From Anoxybacillus tepidamans PS2 (GTDB taxonomy: Bacteria; Bacillota; Bacilli; Bacillales; Anoxybacillaceae), in assembly GCF_000620165.1 (NCBI RefSeq), contig NZ_JHVN01000006.1, positions 124,001-188,000 of the forward strand: DNA of 64,000 bases, read 5' to 3'. The stretch's first letter is position 1. Each line of letters opens with the position of its first letter. The notes beneath the pieces were generated by a model, which saw nothing but the letters and a program-made list of their open reading frames with translations, was not told where the DNA came from and did not search any database. Made by a program: the position numbers and the translations under genes. Positions 53,746 through 62,296 of this stretch are shown in pieces.

Positions 53746-55145
53746 GTTTATATCGGCCAAAACGTCATTGGAAGGAAGTGGAGCTTTGGAAAGATGTGAC
53801 AGAGGAGCAGTGGAACGACTGGCTTTGGCAGTTAACCAATACGATTCGCACGTTAGATGATTTGAAAAAGGTGATTCATTTAACGCCAGAGGAAGAGGAA
53901 GGTGTCAAAATTTCGGCCAAAACGATCCCGCTCAATATTACCCCTTATTATGCTTCTTTAATGAATCCAGACGACCCTCGTTGTCCGATTCGGATGCAGT
54001 CGGTACCAGTGGGGAAAGAGCAGTATAAAACGAAATATGATTTAGAAGATCCGCTTCATGAAGACGAGGATTCCCCTGTACCGGGACTAACACATCGTTA
54101 TCCAGACCGCGTTCTATTTTTAATTACGAATCAATGTTCGATGTATTGCCGTTACTGTACAAGAAGACGCTTTTCCGGGCAGGTCGGAATGGGAGTGCCG
54201 AAAAAACAATTGGATGTGGCTATCGAATATATTGCGCAAACCCCGCAAGTGCGCGACGTTTTATTGTCGGGCGGCGATGCGTTATTAGTCAATGATCAAA
54301 TTTTGGAATATATTTTGAAAAAATTGCGCGCCATTCCTCATGTTGAAATTATTCGGATCGGTACAAGGGCACCGGTCGTTTTTCCACAGCGTATAACGGA
54401 AAATTTATGCAATATACTAAAAAAATACCATCCAGTTTGGTTGAACACTCATTTCAACACGTCCATTGAAATTACTGAAGAATCCAAGCGGGCTTGTGAG
54501 ATGCTTGTGGATGCCGGTGTGCCGGTTGGAAACCAAGCGGTGATTTTGTCCGGCATTAATGACAGCGTTCCGATTATGAAAAAACTGATGCATGATCTCG
54601 TCAAAATGCGTGTTCGTCCGTACTATATTTATCAGTGCGATTTATCGGAGGGAATTAGCCATTTCCGTGCTCCTGTATCAAAGGGGCTCGAGATTATTGA
54701 GGGATTGCGCGGTCATACATCTGGCTATGCGGTACCAACTTTTGTTGTCGATGCTCCAGGGGGCGGAGGAAAAATTGCGCTGCAACCGAACTATCTCATC
54801 TCCCAATCACCGGAAAAGGTGATTTTGCGTAATTATGAAGGAGTCATAACATTTTATCCAGAACCGAAAGATTATGTCCCGAACAGAGCGGAAGCATATT
54901 TTAAAGAAATCTTCCCAGATGTTGATGAAAAACAATCGACAACAGGCATCGCTTCCATTATGAATGAAACGAAATTCTCCATTGTCCCTGAAGGATTGGG
55001 ACGCATTGAGCGGCGGAAAATGTACGAATCAGATCCGCACCATAAATCGTTAAAAGATTTTCGCGAAAAACGCGATGAAATGAAAGAGAAAAAATATAAG
55101 GCGATGTTAAAGAAAACGGGAGAAGCGGAGATGAAAAGAGAATGA
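53742..55145 (+). CDS. kamA: Lysine 2,3-aminomutase
   Basis: 467 residues. Radical SAM plus PLP enzyme turning L-alpha-lysine into L-beta-lysine. The 4Fe-4S motif C132-SMY-C136-RY-C139 and TNQCSMYCRYCTRRR are canonical. The C-terminal PLP Lys lies in DAPGGGGKIAL (about 343), and zinc-site Cys are expected near the C-terminus. ATG 53742 follows AGAGGGGG. Operon with yodP and yokU; yokU overlaps its stop by four bases. Confidence 0.95.
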   Translation: MSLYRPKRHWKEVELWKDVTEEQWNDWLWQLTNTIRTLDDLKKVIHLTPEEEEGVKISAKTIPLNITPYYASLMNPDDPRCPIRMQSVPVGKEQYKTKYDLEDPLHEDEDSPVPGLTHRYPDRVLFLITNQCSMYCRYCTRRRFSGQVGMGVPKKQLDVAIEYIAQTPQVRDVLLSGGDALLVNDQILEYILKKLRAIPHVEIIRIGTRAPVVFPQRITENLCNILKKYHPVWLNTHFNTSIEITEESKRACEMLVDAGVPVGNQAVILSGINDSVPIMKKLMHDLVKMRVRPYYIYQCDLSEGISHFRAPVSKGLEIIEGLRGHTSGYAVPTFVVDAPGGGGKIALQPNYLISQSPEKVILRNYEGVITFYPEPKDYVPNRAEAYFKEIFPDVDEKQSTTGIASIMNETKFSIVPEGLGRIERRKMYESDPHHKSLKDFREKRDEMKEKKYKAMLKKTGEAEMKRE

Positions 55146-55414
55146 AGCGATGTCTTTGGTGCGAGTCATCCAAAGTGACAGATACGAAACAAACTGTGTA
55201 TTGGGAGTTGCCTGACGGTTTACGAGCAATTGAAATAACAAATACCCCGAGTGTTTCATGTGCCGAGTGCCAAATGGTGTACCAAGAGGAAGAAGTGGTC
55301 GAAGCGATTGAAGATCAGCTTTTTCTCATTGATACATCGCGTTTAGCCAGAACGATTACGTACGAGGAACTCATGAACGAGCCGCGACGATTAAAACGCA
55401 ATTATTTCAAATAA
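55142..55414 (+). CDS. yokU: YokU-family zinc-finger protein
   Basis: 90 residues. An MqsA-like zinc site: CLWC near the start and CAEC about 35 residues later, then a helical tail. YokU lies after kamA in B. subtilis and its role is unknown. It starts inside the kamA stop (ATGA overlap). It may regulate the operon or act as a metal-dependent accessory factor (inference). Confidence 0.87.
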   Translation: MKRCLWCESSKVTDTKQTVYWELPDGLRAIEITNTPSVSCAECQMVYQEEEVVEAIEDQLFLIDTSRLARTITYEELMNEPRRLKRNYFK

Positions 55415-55488
55415 AAGATCTTCACAAATATAAAAAAACGGATTACAATGACAAACAACAGAGTTTAACGAAAGAGGATGAGAAAGAG

Positions 55489-55707
55489 ATGACGCGTTCG
55501 TTCTATCGATATTTGCTTAAATTTCGCGATGGTAAGAAAGAGGATCCGTTTGTTCGGTTAGCTAACGGCGTGTATTATGACCACAGCTTCCCGAAAACAT
55601 CGGCTGATTATGATGAGATCAGCCGTTATTTGGAGATGAATGCAGATTATTTAGACAGCATGACTGTGTTCGATGAAGTATGGGAGCGGTTTTTGCAGGA
55701 AGCGTAA
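55489..55707 (+). CDS. yozE: YozE, UPF0346 family protein
   Basis: 72 residues: SFYRYLLKFRDGKKEDPFVRLANGVYYDHSFPKTSADYDEISRYLEMNADYLDSMTVFDEVWERF. This is the YozE family, a small helical protein of known fold and unknown role. SD AAAGAGGATGAG before ATG 55489. Between yokU and yodN as in B. subtilis. Confidence 0.92.
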   Translation: MTRSFYRYLLKFRDGKKEDPFVRLANGVYYDHSFPKTSADYDEISRYLEMNADYLDSMTVFDEVWERFLQEA

Positions 55708-55837
55708 GCTCAAGCAAGCCCGCTCTTTTTTTATGTAAAACATTGGATTTCCGCATATTCCTTTACTTATGAGTGTCCACTTGTTTCTATTTGCATATAA
55801 TTTACTATCAGATCATTTTGAAGGGAGGGGAAAAGTA

Positions 55838-56488
55838 GTGAAAACCCCGAAATTTGCGGTAGGCGATATTGTTGTCAACACATTGTACGGAACGGTAGGA
55901 ACTATTACAGATGTTCAGCATGTAGACGGCGTGTTTTTGTATGAAGTGAATCATAGCGAAAGTTTGTTTATGGAACAATCATTAATATTATTATCGGAAT
56001 TTTCAGGGGATGTATGGATTGCGGAAGAAATTGAAATTGAACTGCCGTATTTCCTCGGAGAGCTTGTCTATGTGCAAAGCTATGAAAACGATGTGTTCAA
56101 AATTATTGGGGTGCGTACAGAAATATACCGCTACCAGGATGAGGGATGGGAAGATATTATCTATGAATTAAAGCGATTGACGGATGGACTAGAAATCGAA
56201 GCAAATGTCGAGGACGTGATGTCCATCGCGTCTTCAGAAGAAACGTCGATCGTTGTTTTGCAGGATCTTACATTGCTCGGGTATATTGGCGAGCATCAAC
56301 CGCGTACTGCCCAGTTGTTGCTTCCACCACAGTCAACTAACGATGAATCGATCGATCAGCTTTTAGATATGTATAACGATTACCGCCGTTTATATGAATG
56401 GTTCGGCGACGAACAATACAAGCAGATGATGGAAATGACAGTAACGAATTTGCAAAAGCTTGTCCAACAGAAAAATTCACCCTCTTAA
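55838..56488 (+). CDS. yodN: YodN-like protein of unknown function
   Basis: 216 residues. The N-terminal half is beta-rich (FAVGDIVVNTLYGTVGTITDVQHVDGVFLYEV) like a small KOW/SH3-like barrel; the C-terminal half is helical (DQLLDMYNDYRRLYEWFGDEQYKQMMEM). Assignment to YodN rests on position beside yozE and yozD and on length. GTG 55838 follows GGGAGGGG; the frame back to 55769 lies upstream of that SD. Confidence 0.7.
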   Translation: MKTPKFAVGDIVVNTLYGTVGTITDVQHVDGVFLYEVNHSESLFMEQSLILLSEFSGDVWIAEEIEIELPYFLGELVYVQSYENDVFKIIGVRTEIYRYQDEGWEDIIYELKRLTDGLEIEANVEDVMSIASSEETSIVVLQDLTLLGYIGEHQPRTAQLLLPPQSTNDESIDQLLDMYNDYRRLYEWFGDEQYKQMMEMTVTNLQKLVQQKNSPS

Positions 56489-56602
56489 AAATTGTGCCAA
56501 CACATAGAAAAAATAAGGCATACCGAAACAAATGATAGCGATAAATAGGCTGTTGGTGACTGTCTCCATGATCGTATCAATGATTTTATCGATGTGATTC
56601 AC
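56477..56602 (-). CDS. Candidate 41-residue membrane protein
   Basis: GTG (56600-56602) with GGGAGGG upstream, to TGA at 56477-56479. Product: MNHIDKIIDTIMETVTNS then a hydrophobic helix LFIAIICFGMPYFFYVL and AQFLRG. It overlaps the end of yodN by 12 bases on the opposite strand. It is below usual ORF cut-offs. The strong SD, charged start and single helix support it. Confidence 0.55.
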   Translation of the reverse strand: MNHIDKIIDTIMETVTNSLFIAIICFGMPYFFYVLAQFLRG

Positions 56603-56732
56603 GGCAATCCCTCCCTCGTTTTGCTATTTCTAATGTATGAACGATTCTTTTTTTGCATACATACCGATGAAAAAATTCTTTTGACATAAACCGGAACTTC
56701 CTCACATACAACAATACAAAGGGGGCGATATA

Positions 56733-56909
56733 ATGAGAGAAATCGAGGTCGTCATTGATACGGAAGAAATTGCCGAGTTTTTTTACAATGAACTCGTTCG
56801 CCGCGGTTTTGTCCCATCGCAAATTGAACTAGAGGAGATTGCTGACATTACATTCGACTATCTAATTGAAAAATGCATTATTGATGAAGAGTTAGATGAG
56901 GATGAATAG
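56733..56909 (+). CDS. yozD: YozD-family small acidic protein
   Basis: 58 residues: MREIEVVIDTEEIAEFFYNELVRRGFVPSQIELEEIADITFDYLIEKCIIDEELDEDE. Fits the YozD family, small acidic proteins of unknown function in Bacillus. Divergent to the 41-residue minus-strand gene. SD GGGGG precedes ATG 56733. A strong terminator follows. Confidence 0.82.
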   Translation: MREIEVVIDTEEIAEFFYNELVRRGFVPSQIELEEIADITFDYLIEKCIIDEELDEDE

Positions 56910-56916
56910 AAAGATG

Positions 56917-56945
56917 GAACGACGAGAGAGTCTCGTCGTTTTTTA
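56917..56945. terminator. Bidirectional terminator
   Basis: ACGACGAGA pairs with TCTCGTCGT, followed by T's. It lies between yozD and the convergent DUF2515 gene. Confidence 0.88.
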
Positions 56946-58064
56946 GTTGGTTGCTCGAGCGATTGCACTCAATTTTTTGAGATTGCGCTCATAATGAGGG
57001 GTAATATCGGGATTAAACAAGATAGGGATTCGCTCCAATTCGTTTAAAATGGCCGTATCGTTAAACCAATCACTCTCGTCGGGAAAACGATGGGCAACGT
57101 GCGGCCAGGCATTGCGAAGCTCGGGGCTATATATGCGTGACATATTCTCTGGCTTCGTTGCGGAAAAAAGGTGCGGCCAAAAGTCAGCGCGTGATCCGGT
57201 GTGGTTCGTACGGCTGGCAAAGTGGTATGCTCCCTGAAAAATGCGTTTTTCAGACAGCAACATGCCATAAAGTGCTTTTCCGATATGGATGCGATGATAG
57301 ACATCGGCAAAGTCGCGGACGGTGATTCCAGCGAGATGAATTCGAGCCTGTTTTTCGTAAGGAATGATCACGTCGTTAAACCCAAGCCACTGCTGCAATA
57401 AAAACGGAAAATGAGCAATGACGTGCTCTTGATAAAATGGGTTTTCAACGACGCGCTTCTGAATATACTGCTGTTCGTTGATAATGAGAGCTACTGTCAA
57501 CAACAGACTATCATTTGTTTCGTAAAATTGGTTCCAAATCGGTCTCATGAACAAAGAGACGGCAAAAAAAGGCAACAAATGGAATAACTTTTTCTTTCGC
57601 CGTTTGCTTTCTTCATACAAAAGCAGCTGTGGATAGGCATCATGAAAAATTAAAGCGTTCGCCCGTTCTAAAAAGAGAAAAAGAGATCTGGTTTGCTTGT
57701 CGCCAATAACCGATGGGATTATGTCTCCTTTTAAATCAGTCATATTCCAACCGCCGTTGCGTGAGACGAGATGGGCTAAAAACGCCCAATGTACTTCAGG
57801 ACAGCGTTGAAAAAAAGAAAAATAGGCTTCCGTCCGCGTCACATTGTCGCGGTTGGCTTTAGCGGTTTGCTTTCGAATGGATATAATCATGTTCCGCTCT
57901 TCATCGGTAAGCGTATGCTTTTTTTCATAGTGCCCCCATTGTCTGCAAAGCCGAGCTAATATGTCAGGAGAAATAACTGAGATCGATTCACGATACAGCC
58001 AACGCCGATATAGTGACTGAATCGGATGGGAAAGATGGGATATAAGACGCTCAAGAATGTTCAT
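56943..58064 (-). CDS. DUF2515 family protein (YppC-like)
   Basis: 373 residues, helical and aromatic rich. It carries TDEERNMIISIRKQTAKANRDNVTRTEAYFSFF, HLVSRNGGWNMTDLKG and FASRTNHTGSRADFWPHLFS, which match the DUF2515 family, whose B. subtilis member is YppC. Function unknown; no enzyme motif seen. ATG at 58064, divergent to the His-rich gene. Confidence 0.82.
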   Translation of the reverse strand: MNILERLISHLSHPIQSLYRRWLYRESISVISPDILARLCRQWGHYEKKHTLTDEERNMIISIRKQTAKANRDNVTRTEAYFSFFQRCPEVHWAFLAHLVSRNGGWNMTDLKGDIIPSVIGDKQTRSLFLFLERANALIFHDAYPQLLLYEESKRRKKKLFHLLPFFAVSLFMRPIWNQFYETNDSLLLTVALIINEQQYIQKRVVENPFYQEHVIAHFPFLLQQWLGFNDVIIPYEKQARIHLAGITVRDFADVYHRIHIGKALYGMLLSEKRIFQGAYHFASRTNHTGSRADFWPHLFSATKPENMSRIYSPELRNAWPHVAHRFPDESDWFNDTAILNELERIPILFNPDITPHYERNLKKLSAIARATN

Positions 58065-58151
58065 GCATAGATCTCCTCATAGAAATTTTTGAAACCTTGA
58101 TGGTTGTTTTCCGTATATATTAAGTAAGTTATCGGAAAAGGAGCGATGAGC

Positions 58152-58343
58152 ATGTTGAAAAAAATTATAAAGGCGATTATTAAGGAAAAGCTTTCGCACC
58201 ATCATTATCATAAACCGCACTATTCAAGCAGCGACCATTATCCGAAATATTCTAAACACATCCATCCTTCGCATTATGGACACGGGCATTATAAAAAGAA
58301 GCATCATAGCGGGAGCTTTTTTTCAAGCTTCTTTGGTAGCTAA
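58152..58343 (+). CDS. Histidine-rich small protein
   Basis: 63 residues (65 from ATG 58146). An amphipathic basic helix (MLKKIIKAIIKEKL) leads into a His/Tyr/Ser/Lys-rich middle with 13 His (SHHHYHKPHY, HYPKYSKHIHPSHY) and a tail GSFFSSFFGS. AAGGAG lies nine bases before ATG 58152. Two bases separate it from the kinase gene. No family known to me. Metal binding, or being a kinase substrate, are both possible. Confidence 0.72.
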   Translation: MLKKIIKAIIKEKLSHHHYHKPHYSSSDHYPKYSKHIHPSHYGHGHYKKKHHSGSFFSSFFGS

Positions 58344-58345
58344 TT

Positions 58346-59176
58346 ATGCGTTTTTCCTATTTTCGACTGATTATTGAGCGATTATTCGAGCGGAGCTATA
58401 AGGAAGGAACCATTTTGCGCGATGGTCGCTACCAAATTGTGCGCAAGCTTGGCATGGGAAGCTACGGTATTGCTTATTTAGCCAATGATCTGCACACAAA
58501 TAAGCTTGTCGTTATCAAGCGGATGAGAGCGATAAAGCGGAAAACAAGAAGAAAATCGTTTGAGAGAGAAGCACGTATTTTAAGACGGCTTGATCATCCG
58601 CAAATCCCTGCGCTTTATGAAACATTTACAGAGCGTAAAGCGCTCCATCTTGTGATGGAGTATATGGACGGCGATACGGTGGAATCGCTTATTTTTGAAC
58701 AAGGGAAAACATATACTGAAGAAGAGGCATTTTTATTATTAAGAGAAGTGTTAATAGTTGTTGAACATATTCACCAAGCAGGGATCGTTCATCGGGATTT
58801 GCGCATTCCGAATATTTTATTGAGGGACACAGGAGTGTGCATCATCGATTTTGGGCTCGCGCGTTTTCTGCATGAACGAGACTCTAAGATCGAATCGTAT
58901 ATATTGGAAAAAAAGCTGCGCCGACAAATTGATATAAAAAGCGACATTTACGCGCTAGGGCATTTCTTGCTGTTTTTGTTGTATTCTTCGTATGAACCGA
59001 CAACGGACGAGGAAAAAAGTTGGGAAGAGGAGTTGGAATTATCGGATGGCGCCCGGTCGATTTTGCGCAAAATGTTGCAAATTTCTCCGCCGTATCGCAA
59101 TATTGGCGAGTTAGTGAGAGATATCGATCAGGTGCTCGAAAAGAAGGGAATGAAAAAAGATGTCGTTGTTTCATAA
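58346..59176 (+). CDS. Serine/threonine protein kinase, YbdM-like
   Basis: 276 residues. Hanks-type kinase: glycine loop KLGMGSYG, Lys in VIKRM, alpha-C Glu, HRDL-R-IPN (H149, D151, R153, N156) and DFGLA. The usual Lys after HRDL is Arg. A single catalytic domain with no membrane helix or PASTA repeats. ATG 58346 has no clear SD and starts two bases after the His-rich ORF stop, so it is translationally coupled. It overlaps spo0M by 17 bases, so the three are one operon. Confidence 0.88.
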   Translation: MRFSYFRLIIERLFERSYKEGTILRDGRYQIVRKLGMGSYGIAYLANDLHTNKLVVIKRMRAIKRKTRRKSFEREARILRRLDHPQIPALYETFTERKALHLVMEYMDGDTVESLIFEQGKTYTEEEAFLLLREVLIVVEHIHQAGIVHRDLRIPNILLRDTGVCIIDFGLARFLHERDSKIESYILEKKLRRQIDIKSDIYALGHFLLFLLYSSYEPTTDEEKSWEEELELSDGARSILRKMLQISPPYRNIGELVRDIDQVLEKKGMKKDVVVS

Positions 59177-59924
59177 AATGTTAGCAAGCATCGGAATCGG
59201 TGCTGCTAAGGTAGATGCAAAGCTCGTTTCCGAGCGGCTCATGATTGGGGATGAAGTAGAGGGAGTCGTTGAAATTACCGGCGGACATATTGAACAAGAG
59301 ATTGATCATATTTATGTATCGCTTTATGCTACGTATACAGTTGAGGTTGATGACCGAAAAACGACCAGTCACGCTTTAATCGGGAAATGGAAAATTACCG
59401 ATAAATTTGTGATTGGTATTCATGAAAAACGACACATTCCGTTCCGTTTTACTCTCCCTATTGACACGCCGATTTCTGTTGGAAAAACAAAGGTGTGGCT
59501 GCATACAGGGCTCGATATTAAGCAGGCGCTTGATCCGACCGATCAAGACTATATTCGCGTCGAACCGACACCGGTCATGAACGCTGTATTGGCAGCTATG
59601 GAGCGACTTGGCTTTCGTCTTCGCGAGGCGGAATGCAAAAAAGCAAGCGGCGCTCAACGTCTTCCATTTGTGCAAGAATTTGAATATGTGCCGAAAAGCG
59701 GAACGTTTCGCGGGAAGCTTGATGAAGTAGAAATTGTATTTGTATCTACTTCTAAAGAGGAAACGGAAGTGAGAATGCAAATTGACCGCCGCGTGCGCGG
59801 ATTGGGAAGTTTATTAGCGGAAGCATTGGATCTAGATGAATCATACATTCGCTTCCGTGCGACAAAAGCGGATATTCCGCAATTGCCTGAAAAATTATCT
59901 CGGGTTATTGCAACACATTGTTAA
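59160..59924 (+). CDS. spo0M: Sporulation control protein Spo0M
   Basis: 254 residues, close to the B. subtilis protein. Arrestin-like beta-sandwich segments: GIGAAKVDAKL, GDEVEGVVEITGG, HEKRHIPFRFTLP and GKTKVWLHTGLDI. Spo0M affects early sporulation and cell division in an undefined way. It overlaps the kinase gene, so a phosphorylation link is possible (inference). A terminator follows. Confidence 0.93.
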   Translation: MSLFHKMLASIGIGAAKVDAKLVSERLMIGDEVEGVVEITGGHIEQEIDHIYVSLYATYTVEVDDRKTTSHALIGKWKITDKFVIGIHEKRHIPFRFTLPIDTPISVGKTKVWLHTGLDIKQALDPTDQDYIRVEPTPVMNAVLAAMERLGFRLREAECKKASGAQRLPFVQEFEYVPKSGTFRGKLDEVEIVFVSTSKEETEVRMQIDRRVRGLGSLLAEALDLDESYIRFRATKADIPQLPEKLSRVIATHC

Positions 59925-59953
59925 AGGTTGGGCTTTATGCCCAATCTTTTTTT
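59925..59953 (+). terminator. Terminator of the kinase-spo0M operon
   Basis: AGGTTGGGC pairs with GCCCAATCT, followed by a T run. Confidence 0.8.
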
Positions 59954-60043
59954 GTTCGACAAAACAACTGTTATTTTGCTAAAGGAATCGACAACAAAAA
60001 TAGCAAATATTTTGGATAAAAGAGATTAAGGGAGAGGATGCCA

Positions 60044-60361
60044 ATGGTTCGGCTTTTCGTAAAAAAAATGTTAAAAACACAGCAAGCATATGATGCGACG
60101 CTTTTTCAAACACCGCGATTCGGGCTCTCGAAAGGATATGAACCAGTATATCGATTGACCGTCAATGCGACAACGCACGATGAAGCATTAGCGAGCATTT
60201 ATCGTACGTTTAATGTGTCTGATTTGTTGCCGAAAGATTATAAAGCACGCTATGTTGGAACGGGAGATGTGGTGCTTATTGATGAAGGAATTTATGGGCA
60301 AACCTATTATAAGCTTTGCTCGGAAGGATGGAAAAAAATTAATCGTGTTCATGTCCGCTAA
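60044..60361 (+). CDS. yodL: YodL-family protein
   Basis: 105 residues: FQTPRFGLSKGYEPVYRLTVNATTHDEALASIYRTFNVSDLLPKDYKARYVGTGDVVLIDEG and CSEGWKKINRVHVR match the YodL-like family. B. subtilis YodL, made during sporulation, widens cells by acting on MreB. ATG 60044 has GGGAGAGG six bases upstream; ATG 60038 abuts it. Confidence 0.85.
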   Translation: MVRLFVKKMLKTQQAYDATLFQTPRFGLSKGYEPVYRLTVNATTHDEALASIYRTFNVSDLLPKDYKARYVGTGDVVLIDEGIYGQTYYKLCSEGWKKINRVHVR

Positions 60362-60480
60362 AAAATTTTAAAAATTCTAAATAGTCAGTTTTATTTTTGT
60401 GCGAAGTATGATACAATAAAAAAAATCGAATAGTTTCGTTCGCACAAGGGAATGGATAGAAAAAGAAAGGGGGCGAGCAT

Positions 60481-60630
60481 TTGCGTAAAGAACTGGAATC
60501 TCCAACGATCGCGCCGGGAATAGATGATGATGAAGAATTGCGACAGAAAGCTTCGAAGGAAGAAGTGGCTCGCGGAGAATATACGAAAGTAGTAACATTA
60601 TCATTTGATGAAGTCGATTCTTCTTCCTAA
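60481..60630 (+). CDS. Small acidic protein of unknown function
   Basis: 49 residues from TTG 60481, with AAAGGGGG eight bases upstream. Product MRKELESPTIAPGIDDDEELRQ, then a charged helix and SFDEVDSSS. An extended -10 (TGATACAAT, near 60411-60419) stands about 65 bases upstream and a strong terminator follows, so the unit is complete. No family recognised. Confidence 0.6.
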   Translation: MRKELESPTIAPGIDDDEELRQKASKEEVARGEYTKVVTLSFDEVDSSS

Positions 60631-60668
60631 AAAACAACCCCTTGTGTTCAGCAAGGGGTTGTTTTTTA
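60631..60668. terminator. Strong terminator between convergent small genes
   Basis: AAAACAACCCCTTG pairs with CAAGGGGTTGTTTT. Confidence 0.9.
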
Positions 60669-60691
60669 GTTATGAATCGATTCGAATAGGG

Positions 60692-60850
60692 TCAATGTTC
60701 CGGATTGTCGTGATTTCCCGGCCCGTTTTTCCGGCCTGTTGCAGAATATTCTTTTTCATGGGCCGCTTCCTCTGCAATCAATGCTTCTTTTGGTATATGG
60801 TTATTCTTTTTCTGTCCGTTGATCCGATTGCGGTGTTTTTTACCCATCAT
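60692..60850 (-). CDS. Small hydrophilic protein of unknown function
   Basis: 52 residues: MMGKKHRNRINGQKKNNHIPKEALIAEEAAHEKEYSATGRKNG, then PGNHDNPEH. AAGGAGG is well placed before the paired ATGs (60850 and 60847). Basic start, acidic middle, no Cys; the composition resembles minor spore proteins, but no family is recognised. Convergent with the 49-residue gene across a shared terminator. Confidence 0.65.
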   Translation of the reverse strand: MMGKKHRNRINGQKKNNHIPKEALIAEEAAHEKEYSATGRKNGPGNHDNPEH

Positions 60851-60957
60851 TTTGCCTCCTTATAAGTTTGTCGCCTATTAGTATACGCTGCTTGTTTTTT
60901 GTTATCGGTGGAGATTTTTTGAAAATGAGCGATTCCAAATAGGAAGGGGATATAGGC

Positions 60958-61353
60958 ATGGCGGCATTAATCGTTTCTCTATTTCTCGCTGTCGCATTAA
61001 CGGTAGGAGGATTATACACAAAAGCGGAGTTAGAGCGAAAATTCAACCGACGTAAAAAACTTGCATTTTTGCATGCCGTCAATGTGCTTATAATTAGCGC
61101 AGCCATCACTTACTCATATTGCATATTAAGCAAATCGCCTACATTATTCCACGGTAAGCAATTTTTTTACGTATATTTAGGAGCGGTGCAGCTTTTGCTG
61201 CCGATTTACGCATTTATAAGCGTTTTGATTGTGCAAAATGGTAAAAGGGAGAAAAAATATACAACAAGCGAAGATAAAAAGGTACTATACATTAAAGAGG
61301 AGTATTTAGCAAAAAAACGGCAAGACCGCCATTATCATTCGAAAACATCGTAA
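60958..61353 (+). CDS. Predicted membrane protein, unknown function
   Basis: 131 residues. Hydrophobic helices at about 3-20, 42-58 and 70-95, the last with YVYLGAVQLLLPIYAFISVLIV, then a basic, charged C-terminal tail with KKRQDRHYHSK. GGAAGGGG precedes ATG 60958. No family motif that I recognise. Ends just before a terminator. Confidence 0.72.
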   Translation: MAALIVSLFLAVALTVGGLYTKAELERKFNRRKKLAFLHAVNVLIISAAITYSYCILSKSPTLFHGKQFFYVYLGAVQLLLPIYAFISVLIVQNGKREKKYTTSEDKKVLYIKEEYLAKKRQDRHYHSKTS

Positions 61354-61354
61354 T

Positions 61355-61387
61355 AAAGGGAGAGAACTCTCCCTTTAAAATTTTTTT
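61355..61387 (+). terminator. Terminator of the membrane protein gene
   Basis: AAAGGGAGAG and CTCTCCCTTT flank a two-base centre, with a T run after AAAA. Confidence 0.75.
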
Positions 61388-61469
61388 AAGAGCTGAACGA
61401 TATCGAGTGAGCACTTCATTTGCGGGTTGTACCTCGTTTTGCTGTTTTGTATTTTGTTAGCTCTTTTCG

Positions 61470-61498
61470 TTGTATATATACGCCAAAGAGTGTACAAT
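61470..61498 (+). promoter_or_regulatory. Sigma-A promoter of deoD
   Basis: TTGTAT (61470-61475), 17 bases, TACAAT (61493-61498). Confidence 0.65.
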
Positions 61499-61540
61499 GG
61501 TTGAGTGACACAATACTTTGTTTGTTAAGGAGGACATACG

Positions 61541-62245
61541 ATGAGTACTCACATCGAGGCAAAAGAACATGAAATTGCTGATAAAATTTTATTGCCGGGC
61601 GATCCGCTTCGAGCTCAATATATCGCAGAAACATTTTTAGAAGGAGCCACTTGCTACAACCGTGTACGCGGCATGTTAGGCTTTACCGGTACATATAAGG
61701 GGCATCGTATTTCTGTGCAAGGAACAGGGATGGGAGTTCCATCAATTTCAATTTATGTAAACGAATTGATACAAAGCTATGATGTTCAGACGTTGATCCG
61801 TGTTGGAACATGCGGCGCGATCCAAAAAGACGTAAAAGTGCGCGATGTGATTTTAGCGATGAGCGCTTCGACAGATTCGCAAATGAATCGCATCACGTTT
61901 GGTGGGGTTGATTACGCACCGACGGCAAATTTCGACTTGCTGCGCACGGCTTATGAGGCGGGTATCGAGAAAGGATTGCATCTAAAAGTAGGGAACGTAT
62001 TTACAGCCGATATGTTCTACAATGAAAACGCAGAGTTCGAAAAATGGGCGCGTTATGGTGTGTTGGCAGTGGAAATGGAAACAGCTGCTCTCTATACGTT
62101 AGCAGCCAAATTTGGCCGCAAAGCACTTTCAGTATTGACAGTAAGTGACCACATTTTAACGGGCGAAGAAACAACAGCGCAAGAGCGGCAAACGACTTTT
62201 AATGAAATGATTGAAGTGGCTTTGGAAGCTGCCATTCGCGTTTAA
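61541..62245 (+). CDS. deoD: Purine nucleoside phosphorylase, DeoD type
   Basis: 234 residues, hexameric class. It splits purine (deoxy)ribonucleosides with phosphate. Family segments: [39 protein letters not shown] and [27 protein letters not shown] with the catalytic Asp. SD AAGGAGGACATACG precedes ATG 61541. It is followed by yodJ, the B. subtilis order. Confidence 0.96.
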   Translation: MSTHIEAKEHEIADKILLPGDPLRAQYIAETFLEGATCYNRVRGMLGFTGTYKGHRISVQGTGMGVPSISIYVNELIQSYDVQTLIRVGTCGAIQKDVKVRDVILAMSASTDSQMNRITFGGVDYAPTANFDLLRTAYEAGIEKGLHLKVGNVFTADMFYNENAEFEKWARYGVLAVEMETAALYTLAAKFGRKALSVLTVSDHILTGEETTAQERQTTFNEMIEVALEAAIRV

Positions 62246-62296
62246 AGCGAGTTCACCTATATAAGCCAGAAGCCCTTAAAAGTAAGGTGGAACATG

